Positions 48,564 through 59,491 of a stretch of 64,000 bases of DNA are shown here, one piece after another. Location: contig BLAL01000229.1 of assembly GCA_015698045.1 (NCBI GenBank), positions 1,524,001-1,588,000 of the forward strand, read 5' to 3'. The notes under the pieces were generated by a model. The model was given only the letters and a program-made list of their open reading frames with translations, did no database searches and was not told where the DNA came from. The translations under genes and the position numbers were made by a program. Numbering within the stretch: the first letter of the stretch is position 1; every line of letters begins with the position of its first letter. The stretch comes from Rhizophagus clarus. Taxonomy: Eukaryota > Glomeromycota > Glomeromycetes > Glomerales > Glomeraceae.

Positions 48564-51500
48564 CTATATTATATTACCGGAACTTCTTTTGCTTTGTAAA
48601 TCATCTTCAGTTTCTTCAATTAAAGTTTCCATATTACTACCATTATTACCATGATTTAAATGACTAAAACTTTCAAAACTAGTTTTTGGAGTAATGGTTT
48701 TTGTTTTTTCAGCGTTAACATTACCGCTTCGATAAAATATGTCTTCATTGTTTTGTTCTTGTTGTTTTGGGAAAGTGAAACTTTCTAAAGAATTTGAAGA
48801 TTTTAATATTCTTGTAGGAGAATGCGGAGATAATGTAGTTGTATTGCTAACAGCCATACTTATTGCTGTGCCTGTCGGAGAATTATTACCATTTTCTATT
48901 GTCATTAGTGCGTCATTACTATTACTTTGATTATTATAATTATTATTATTAATTTCTAAAGATCTATTCACATCAACATTACTACTAATTATATTATCCT
49001 TATTATTATTAATTTCATTAATATTACGTTCAGATTTAATATTATCCTTTTTTTTATCGTTATTATTCTCATTTACTATTTTATTTCTTTTAAATCCACC
49101 TTCCATATCATCATCATCATTATTATTATTTCCTTCTTCAATTATTTTATTCAAAAGTTTTTTATCTTTTTCAATTTCTTGATAAACATCAACATCAGTA
49201 GGTAATATAATACTTTTAACCACTTTAACAAATAAATTGGGTAATATAGCACAAAAAACAGTTAAAACTACTACAGTCCAATACTCTGATTTACCACCAA
49301 TTCTTTGAAAAGTACCATTAACTTGATAAACTTCACCAGTACTCTTTGGATACATGAAAGAATAAATGGTTTGATATAAATACCACCCAATTAATGTTAA
49401 AATTGATGTAAGATGAGTTATTATTGACCAATTATGACATTCTAAATAAGCAATTTTAATTGTTACAACAAATACCACACAGCTATATACAGTCATTCCT
49501 AATTCATATAATTGTGGAGCTCCGAATAATCCCAATTCTTCCCCGTCCCAAAGTCCATGTACAAAGAATGGTATTCCTATTATAATAAAAGCATGATATA
49601 TCCCAGCCCCCATCCATGAAAAGAATAATTTTAAATTAAATCCGCCATTACGTTGACCTAATTTATATAATTCAGGTACTCCAATCACTGTTTTCATATT
49701 TAAATCTTTTTCAAACATGCCGATAACTATTACAGGTAATGAAGAAAATAATGTATTATAAAATGATAAAGTCCATTGTTCATATAAACTGGTACCAGAA
49801 AATCCGGTAAATAGTTGGAAAAGTCCTTGTGTTAAATAAAAACACATGCATTTGTAAAATGTTCCTAATACAAATTTTGATACCCTAACGTAGGACCATC
49901 TACCATGTACAAATAATAAATTACTTAAAAATTTAAATTGCGCTATTGAATAATCACTTGATCGTGCTGCTTGTAATCCTTCACGTCCCGTTATTCCAAT
50001 ACCAACATGAGCTTCTTGTATCATAGCAATATCGTTTGCCCCATCTCCGATTGCCAATGTCACAGAATCTATTAATTTACTTCTTATACTTCTAACTACA
50101 AGAGCTTTTTGGGATGGACTAACTCTACAACATATAACGGCTTCACACAATATTCCTAGATCGACAAATACTTCCATGATATCTGGATCCTTTTCAATAT
50201 TCATAAGCGTTGCACCATCTACAACAGCAACCGGATGTTGTGCTCTACCATTCTTAATATCTTTTAATGCCCTTCTCATCATTGATTTCAAATCAGTGTT
50301 TGAATCAATAATAATTGTTGTAGAATAATCTTTAATTAATGAACATGAATATCCAATATTAATAGCGGTTTCCTTTTTATCTCCTGTCAACATCCAAACT
50401 CTTATACCAGCCCTACGTAATTTATCAATTGTTTCTGGTACTCCATTTTGTAATTTATCTTCGATTGCTGTTGCTCCTGTAATTTCTAAATTACGTTCTA
50501 TTAATTCCGCCACGTCTTCCAATTTTTGTTGTCTATCAACAAGTGCGGTTGATGCTTCTTGATATAAATTACTCCATGTTGTGTATTCTTCTTCATCCAT
50601 GAATCTATGAGCGTAAAGTAATGTACGAAGTCCTTCCGTTGCAAAGTCTTGAATATGATACATTGTTTGACTATATAACCATTTTTCATCATGCATTGGA
50701 AGTATATCGACTACTGAACGATCTGAATCGACTGTTCTTATACTTGTACTACGTTCGTGCGCACTTTTAAAGGAAATTGGTGAAGCACCATGAATTTCAT
50801 GCACTGATAAAGGTGTTTTTGGTGTATTTGGAACTGAAGAAAAAGCTGATGATTCGGATTGATTGTTTACATTTCTACCAACATTAGTATCAACTCGAAG
50901 GTCATCATGTAATGAACGTTTTCCGTATTCATAACTTCTGTCCTCATCATATTTTTCTTTTTTATCGATAGGTCCTTTATCCTTTCTTGATCTCATGATA
51001 GGACCTCTTAATCTTTCGAGTACAATTGAATCAGCTCCTTTACAAAGTAAACATATCCTTCCATCAGGCAAACGATATATTATTGACATCCTCTTCCGTT
51101 TACTTGAAAATTCAATAACATTTAAGATCTTATAAGTCTCATAAGTAGGTGTAGATGAATTTGGAACATTTAATCCATTAGGACCATCATTATTAATTCT
51201 TAAAGAAACTGAACCCATTGAACGATCCGTTACGACATATCCCAATTCTTTTGCTGCGGTAACAAGAGCAAATTCATCAGGTGATGATGCTTGATAAAAT
51301 ATATCTTGAGTCTCTTCTTCAATTTCGGGAACACAAGTATGACATAACACAATAGCCAATAAGAAAAATCTTGCTTTCTCATAAAATGGTGTATTAGTTT
51401 GATGTTGCAAAATTGTTAATAGATCTAAAGTTGATTTCATTTGTTGAACCGTCTTGCCTTTAACGGATCTTACGGAATTTCCCGAAATTGAATCATGTCT

Positions 51501-53324
51501 ATACAATGGAGATGGTCCAGTTGAATTTGGTGCTATCATTGAAAATCTTCCACTTCGTGTTGAATCACTACGATTAAGTTGGGTTATTTCATCACCTCCA
51601 TCATTTGATTCATCACGAGTTTGAGAACGATTATGCCATCTTGTAGATATAGATAATCTTTTAATATATCTTTGAAACGTCTTAGATCTTTGAGGATGTT
51701 TCATCATTTTCAATAAATCATCTTCTTCGATTCTCCTTAAATCCAAATCATGTATAAAAGCTCTTCCACCAACACTTATTTTTCTAAATAACATAATATT
51801 ATCCGTTAAAGTACCAGTTTTATCTGAGAACAAATAACTAACTTGACCTAATTCTTCATTAATTGTAGATGTTCTTGCTTCAGCAGGTGTATCAGTTTCT
51901 GGATGATACATTTCCATATCATTATTAATAAAATAAGCTTGAGCTAATTTAATAACTTCCATAGTAACGTAAAGTGATATTGGAATCATTGTGTTAAATA
52001 AAATGATAAAACCCGCCAAAACATTAATAACTTTTCCATGCTTGGGTAAATAAAATGAATTTTTTCCAATATCTTGGTCCCATAATAATGACATTGCTGT
52101 ACATAATGTTGCTAAAGTTATTACAAAACAAAAAATGATGATAACTACTTTATTCATCAATCTTTGTATACTTGGAGCTTTTGTACGAATATTTTTTGAT
52201 GCATTCATGCGCAATTTTGTTTCTTCTCCTGTAAATAAAGCTAATCCATAAATTTCAGGAGTATTACGAAGAATTGTTCCACGTAAAAGGATTTGATTAT
52301 TTGAAAGTGAAAGTGTTTTGTTATTTGCTAAAGAAATTGACCCATCAAAATTATACAAATCCTGATTCGGATTCTCAGTTTTCACAGTTGCTATATAAAT
52401 AAATAATAAAATTAAAAATTCTCAGTTATGTATATATATTATGAATAAATTTTTTAAAAAAGTCATTTTTTTTTTTTAGTTACCTCGAAAATTAGCAAGA
52501 GTTTCAGGAGAAGTGATGATTGAATTTGTTTCTTTTAAAGCTTGACGTTGTTTTAAATTAGTTTCACCATCCAAAGCAGCAGTTTCAATATAGCAAGTAC
52601 CTTCTTCACCTTTAGAATGAAGTAAAAGTAAATCTGCAGGTATCCATTCTTGAGCTTTAACAGAAACAAAATCTCCAACTTTTACATTCCTCCATTTAGT
52701 TTTTCGCCAAACACCAATATATCGAGTATTAGAATCATTTGACTTATAAACATTTAATACAGAACATTCATTATTATTTTCTATTTGATCTTGTTTATGT
52801 CTACGATAATCATCAAAACCTTCATGAGCTATAGCGATCGACATGAATATACTAAGTGGTATTATGGTGGTAAAACGTCCAGTCGGAGAAAATTCAGGTA
52901 TAGATTGTAATATTGCTACGAATAAAAAATAAAAATTTGCCACCTTCGAAAATTGATATATAATTTGTTTTGGTAAAAAATCGTAAATTTTATATCTAGA
53001 ACTTGTTATTGAATTATTAATGAACGGTTTTTTTGTATTTGAATCTATTATAGGATTTTGACTACTTGGATCAATTTGTATCACACGTCCAGTATCATCT
53101 TGATTAAATGCACCTGGTATCATAGTACTTAATCTTTTTACTGCTTGACGAATACTATCCCTTCTTGACATTGATTGATTTAATGATCTATTATGTGATG
53201 AACCATTAGATGATTCTACGGTCGTGTTATGACGTGAATCATCTATCAAATGAGTAGTCGTATGTGATTCCACAGATGAAATCATTTCTATTGCGTCATC
53301 AATCTTATTATAATTTGATGCCAT
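48564..53324 (-). CDS. DNF3: P4-ATPase phospholipid flippase, DNF3-type
   Basis: Two exons, 52484-53324 and 48564-52390, joined in phase 1 across a 93 bp intron, give 1555 residues. Visible features: TM1-TM2 at about 129-168; WIPADLLLL at 227-235; DGETNLK at 252-258; a TM3-TM4 pair at about 360-425; the phosphorylated aspartate D470 in SDKTGTLT; KGADS near 731; TGDKKETA near 949; GDGAND at 1062-1067; and six more membrane segments to about 1390. DGETNLK in place of the cation-pump TGES identifies the P4 class, which moves phospholipids from the outer to the cytosolic leaflet of Golgi, endosome or plasma membranes. Sequence around DTPAEARTSTINEELG is DNF3-like. The C-terminal tail of about 160 residues is rich in N, D and K with homopolymeric runs. 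No catalytic residue is missing. Confidence 0.9.
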
Positions 53325-56152
53325 TTTTTGTTTTTTTTTTTTTTGTTTAAAAAAAAATATGAAATATCACGCAAGAGCAAAAAAAAAAAAAAATGATAAC
53401 AAAAAGAATTAGAAAATTAAATTTTTTTTTTATGTATATATATATATATATATATCTATTAAATTTTTTTTTTTTAAAAGGATGTGTAGTTATGAGGTCA
53501 TTAAAAAAATCACTCTTTTTTTTTTAGATATAAGTTATATAAGTGTATAAAAAGGATGAATAAACCGTCAACGGATTAAAAAAAGGGTGAAGGGAGTTTT
53601 AAAGGATTTTTTATTAAAAAAAAAAAAGGAAATTCTATTTTTATTAGTTGGACAAATGATTGTCCTGAACAAGGAAAGTTTTTAATATATAGGAATAAAA
53701 AAATTTTTTTCTATTAAGAAGTTTCGCGAATAAAAAACAAGAGAATGAAATTTTAAAATTTTGGTATTTTATTTTTTTTTTCTGCGAAACATGTAAGTAT
53801 ATATATTACGGGTAAACATACATACATACATATACCAATATAGGGAAAAAAATACAATATAAATTCAAGTAAAAAATGATAAAATAATGTGTATATATAT
53901 ATACGAATATCTAAAAATAATCTAAAAAAATCATTTCCTAAAAAAGGTTAACACCAAAAGCTCAGACGTTAATCCATTGATTGTACAATTTCTCCTGATT
54001 TTACTTTTACCTTACACATAGTATATTTTGTACTGTATAATTTAATTTAAATATTAAAATATTTTTAACGCCAATTTCAATTTTTGCAATTGTTCGTCTT
54101 TCGGAGGTAACATTATTTATTGCTTTATATCTCGTTTTAAGGACTTTTAATTAACAATAAAACTTAAATGTTTTTTCTTTTTAAACAACAATATAAAATA
54201 TTAATATAAAAAGGAAGAAATCCTTTAATCGGTTTATCCTTATATAAGATATATTAAATTGATGGTCACTAAATATCATCCGCAATACATTACATATTTC
54301 TTCACCTTATATAGGAAAACTATGGAACCGCAATGGCCGCTAAAATCCTAGCGGTATCACACACATAAATTTTATGCAGATTTTTAATTAGTCTGGATTT
54401 TTTTGATTTATAAACAATTTTCCTTACATAGAGTAATCGACAATGACTTATTGTTTATTTTTAACCGATTATTTAATTAATTAGACGTGATTCGTGAAAC
54501 ATCAAATCTGCAAAATCCGTTTAATATCGAACCCTGATTCGAACAAATTTATTTCGTGACGAACTTTAAAAAATTAAATTCTTATCAATTGGTTAAAGGT
54601 AGCTTTGGTGAAATCCTGTTACAACACAAACACAATCACGTGACAATTAGCTATTGTCCGTGATTTGAGTAAAATTTTTACTACATAAAGTAATAATAAA
54701 CTATGCTTGGCATAAAAATGGTTTTTCGACACAAATCTTATTTATATCACCTGTGAGACCCGTGGGGGCTCGGCGGGAATAAGCAGAAAAAAAAAAAAAA
54801 AAATTGTCGCTAAATTTTAAATAACAATATTATTAGAATTTCGTCATAGTTAAATCGTTCAGTTCTTTTCTTACATGTTTCAAGGATGTTACGCCAAAGT
54901 TCCAAATAGAGTGTAAGTTCACCAAATTTGTAAATAAATTTTTTTTTAAATGAAAACTAAAAAGACAAAAAAGGGTTTTCTTTATTCTTACTTATAAGAT
55001 ATTCATGAGCTCTTTAGCAAATTAACCTCACCAAAGGTCATGTGATCCAAAGAGACAAAAAATATTATTGGCCCGAGACTTAATACTAGCAAATTTCGGG
55101 AGTTTAAGAATAGAAACTTTCACAAAAAAGAATTTATTATCATGTTAATAATATTGCATTTTAATGTCATCGTGTTATGTAAGTTTCTGAATTATATCAT
55201 AATCTAATCGATATACTTACTGTACGTTGAAAGAAAGTTTAACCACATCTTTAATTCAGTTATGTAAAGATTTTAACCCGGTTTACCGAGAAATCCAGAT
55301 CAATTATTTTATAGTAGACACAGCCACACTCGCTTAAAAGACAAAATGCCGGATTATTGGAGATTTATGTTCGGTTGTGGCTGTTTATGTAACCCTACAA
55401 TTTAATTAATTTATACCATTTGGTTGTCATTAGTTGTGTTACATAAAAAACAGAAAACTGGCTACAACAACGTGACGATCTCCCGTGGAATAAACTCATT
55501 CATTGAAGGCGTAGATTTTTTTTTTTAATTCAAATTGAATTGGGATTAAGTTTGACGCCTCGATCTAATCCATATTCACCAAAATTGTGTAAAACCGATT
55601 TGGATTGGATCGAGTCGATCAACCGGATATTTAATCTCCTATCGCACTCATGATTCATTTTTGGTGATTATGATATAATGACCGGGAATCCTCATTTATT
55701 TATTTCCCGGTCTCATATAGATAGTCGGGAAATCTCTAATTTTAGTAAAAATTGTTAATCACATGTTATATCTTTACGCTCCTGGAGATTATTTTTTTTT
55801 CAACCCTGTCAATATACACCACGGATTGTAATCCAATTGAATTTGTGAACTGACGACACATGTAAATGAGTTTATAATAGGTTTATACCTCCTAGTTTAG
55901 ATTGTTAATGTTATAAATTTCGCATCTTTTAAAATCAACGTTTGTAATTAATTAATTATCTCAAAAGTAAAAAATGCATCACGTTCCTAAAATTCCTAAA
56001 ATATAGTTTTAACGTTCAAGTTTATTTTTCGGAATAAATTACATGTAATTTGTTAATTTAATGTACTGAAATTATGCTTTATATTGATGATTTCTTTTTT
56101 TTGATATCTAGTTACCTCTTAAGCAATATAATCAATCACCTTTATTATAAAT
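53325..56152. other. Intergenic, promoter side of the flippase, no gene seen
   Basis: Begins with T/A homopolymers and a (TA)n run near 53433-53454. Further left-to-right: a CATA tetranucleotide run near 53818-53833 and a short inverted pair CACAGCCACA / TTGTGGCTGT at about 55319 and 55372. No ORF with domain content. The last 100 bases are the 3' flank of the BTB-TLDc gene. Confidence 0.45.
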
Positions 56153-57954
56153 TTAATTTTTAATATGAATTTTAAATACTTCAAATTCCTCTACAGAAAA
56201 TATATCTTCAGTATTTCTGATCGGTTTTTCATATGATCCTTTTTTGCAATAACTGTAATGATAATTATATCCGGATAACGTAAGGTCACTTTCACCAAAT
56301 GATGGAACGCAATAACAACTATTCTTTATAGCAGAGTTTTCATCTTTTACACGACTTAAAATGTGATTTTCATTCTCAAAAGAGAATATAAAACTATCTT
56401 TAGTAATGCCATTACTATAATCATTTTTCCATGCAATTGGATTATAACCACCAAGAATTTCATTACTGTCTTTTACTTTAATAATCATTATGGTAGATGT
56501 TTGATTATCACAAAGATTATGGAAGTTAGGAGGTGTAAATCCATCACGAGATCCACGAAATAATAATTTAAATTCATATTGATTTGATCCATAAACCCAA
56601 CCAAATAATGTACTATAAAAAGATGAGCTGTCAACAATCCATCCCGAAATTAATTCAGCATGTTTATTTGTAATAATTTTTGATTCAATATTTGATTTTA
56701 TTTCTTTAATCATCTGAGATTCTGATTGAGATTCTGATGAAGTTTCTTTTTTTGTTTGTAATTCTGGTTGACATTCTTCATTCGTCTGAGATTCTGATTG
56801 TGATCCTTTATTCATCTGAGGATCTGGTTGATTCACCTGAGATTCTGATGGAGATTCTTTATCCGACTGAGGTTCCGATTGATTCGCCTGAGATTCTGAT
56901 GGAAATTCTTTATCCGACTGAGGTTCCGATTGATTCACCTGAGATTCTGATGGAAATTCTTTATTCGATCGAGTTTCTGATGGAGATTCTTTGTTCGACT
57001 GAGATTCTGATTTAACCTCTTTATTTACACGAGATTTTGATTCTCTATTAGGATCCAAAAAATAATTAAGAAGCTCATTTTTCAATTCCTTTGGTAAAAC
57101 CTTTTTGTAAGGTAATACTTTATCAAAAAATTCTCTAGAAGATAAATTAATGAATTTAATGAAAGGAATACATTGTTGTATGGTATTTTTTAAAACATTG
57201 AATTCATCCTTTGAAAGAATAGTGGAATCAGGAGGAAGTTCCGGATGTTGAGCAAATCCCCATTTAAGCACATTCTCCCAAATTTGAACCTCTTCCATTT
57301 GAAGATTATCATTTTTAATAAGTGAAATCAAAAGTTTTTCTGGTACTGAAGAAAAATCTGGCGATTTAAATATCTTATCTGGTTCTTTAGAAATTAAATC
57401 ATTACAATGATTTTGTAGTTCCAAGAAAGAAACGTTTTCAAAACTTGTTTTATAAACTAAATCAAAGTTTTCTTCGGTCCAAATTGTATTATCCTCTATA
57501 AAAAAAGTTTGTAAATGAAAAACCAACTCTGGGAGACAAAGTTTATCAGCAGCAATTAACATATTGATAATGTCTGATATATTATATTTTTCCAAAGATA
57601 TTCTACCGCCATAAATGTACCTAAAATAAAACATTGTTTGTAATTAATAATAAATAAATAAATTAAATGTAATATATATATATATTTTTTTTCTCTTTAC
57701 CTTAAAATCTCATGAAAAGTTTCGGGTAAAATACTTGGTAATTTGATATGCACCAAAGTTCCATCACTATGTTTTTTATTCGTTGATAAAATTCTTTTCA
57801 AGTAAGGGGAACGATAATTTAAAATAACCATATGAGCTCGAAATATTTTAACGTAAGGGTCATTACCAACTTCTATAGTAATATCATAATATTCGTCGTC
57901 ATCTAAAATATTTAGTAAATTTTGTGATAATTTGGGTAAAAACTTATCAGCCAT
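56153..57954 (-). CDS. BTB-BACK-TLDc protein with repeat-bearing linker
   Basis: Two exons, 57701-57954 and 56153-57620, in phase 2, 573 residues. The start is the ATG of MADKFLPKLS; an upstream non-ATG extension is not needed. The BTB domain occupies about residues 10-120 (DDDEYYDITIEVG, FRAHMVILNYRSPYLKRIL). The BACK region follows to about 235 (NVSFLELQNHCNDLI, VLKWGFAQ). A linker at about 255-365 consists of tandem SESQ/NKE/DKE repeats with a period near 14 residues. The TLDc domain is at about 375-565 (ISGWIVDSSSFYSTLFGWVYG, GGYNPIAWKND, FVFSF-like, then GESDLTLSG). BTB-BACK recruits CUL3 ubiquitin ligases, and TLDc is linked in other eukaryotes to oxidative-stress response and V-ATPase regulation. 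Large families of this architecture are typical of Rhizophagus. Substrate unknown. Confidence 0.88.
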
Positions 57955-59491
57955 TATTGTCAAATTTTTCAACGAAATTAAAAAAAATATATATATAAAA
58001 TAATTTAGTTTTTAAAACCTAAATGTTTTTTTTTTTTTGTTTCTCGAATTGGAAATTTTCAATAGTCATGTGATTAATTTGTGGTAAGGAGTGAGATCTA
58101 CTGTTTATGTAACGTTAGGCTAAAATTAAGCAATAAAACATGTACCACTTTTTTTTTCGGGTAAGGCATTCGTGTAAGATCAGCATAATAAAAATGACCG
58201 GAGGATTATAAAAAATTTGTCCAATATAAATATTGACGTTCCTTCTAAATTTGCAAGAAAATACATTACTACATTTTTTACATATGAATGATTAGAAACT
58301 AACAACAATTTATATTATGTGCAGGATACAAAATATATTCTATATGCTGTACTACGCCTGTTAACTAGATGACAAAGCCTACTTGAAAAAATTCAGCATA
58401 TTAAAATTCTTATCTTTAAAAATACACATCTAAAATAAAATATATGTGTTATACTGTAATAATTAGCTGTATATTAAACTTTTATCAATATCTAAAAAAA
58501 AAAGTTTTTTTTTATAGAAAATCTAATTTAAATTTGTCCTAAATAGTACCTAATAATAAATATTTCACAATTTGTTTACCTGAATTGTCAAATATTTTTC
58601 GTTAATTCGGTAACATCCGAAATTTGATAGCCTCCACTCCATCATGTTTCCTCCGTATATTTGACAGGCTCAATAATGATTTTCATTTTTTGATAGTGTT
58701 TGGGAAAATTTTGAAACAAGTTAGCTTGAATTCTTACTTTGTTTCCCTTTTTGAGTAGATTTATAAACATCCTTAATTTATTTCCTATGATTATTACAAT
58801 TATTACGATTAATAGTCCAAACATAAGAAACACGCCTTAAGAAAAGATTCTATACAAAGGTAGAATGTTGACAAATTGGTCTAATAATTATACAAGTTGG
58901 TATAAAAATATAAAATTCCTATACCTTTTAACCGCTAAACCAAAGAACTTATTATATATTTATTTATTAAACCTTTAAAAGAATTGAAATATTACTAATC
59001 AGTTAATTAATTGCAAAAATCTTAGGTTACACGATTTTTAAAAAATATGATTGGTTGCACGTGACCAAGATGGGTGGGGTAAAGCGCCTATAGTAAAAAA
59101 AATATTAGCTAATATATGTCACTGTCCTTATTATTACTATTTATTATTTGGGAATAAACGGCCGGATATTCACCAAGTAAATTCAAAACTTAACAAAATT
59201 GATTCTGAATACAATAATATCTAATATGTATACCGTTTTTTTATTCCAAAGATAAGCGAAAAAAATAGAAAGTGAAGATTCAATTGTGTTTTAAGCAATT
59301 ACGAGCTTAACTTGATTGCAAATTTAGATTAATTCATATATTGGTTTATATCATATTGTTTCCTCTTGAAAATTTTATTCAAATGGACTATTATCTTAAA
59401 ATGTTTACACGATGTCTATTTCTTTGTAGAGTAAAATAAAAGCTAGATTTTATTACTTAATTATTTAATGTATGTGTGCGAACTGATTAAT
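57955..59491. other. Intergenic; one weak small ORF
   Basis: A minus-strand frame at about 58642-58824 would give a small hydrophobic peptide (MFGLLIVIIVIIIGNK then a basic part), with nothing else to support it. Sequence around 58615-58690 resembles 63625-63695. Otherwise nothing was recognised. Confidence 0.35.

Noticed and set aside
48739-48930. Plus-strand frame opposite the flippase tail
   Set aside because: Antisense to a confident long coding exon.
54590-55070. Possible inverted ends (CTTTGGTGA) flanking 54600-55060
   Set aside because: The match is only about nine bases, with no further similarity and no target-site duplication.
56737-57015. Plus-strand frame with repeated SPEILMEILY peptides
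   Set aside because: It is the antisense of the BTB-TLDc linker repeats; periodic DNA gives periodic peptides on both strands.
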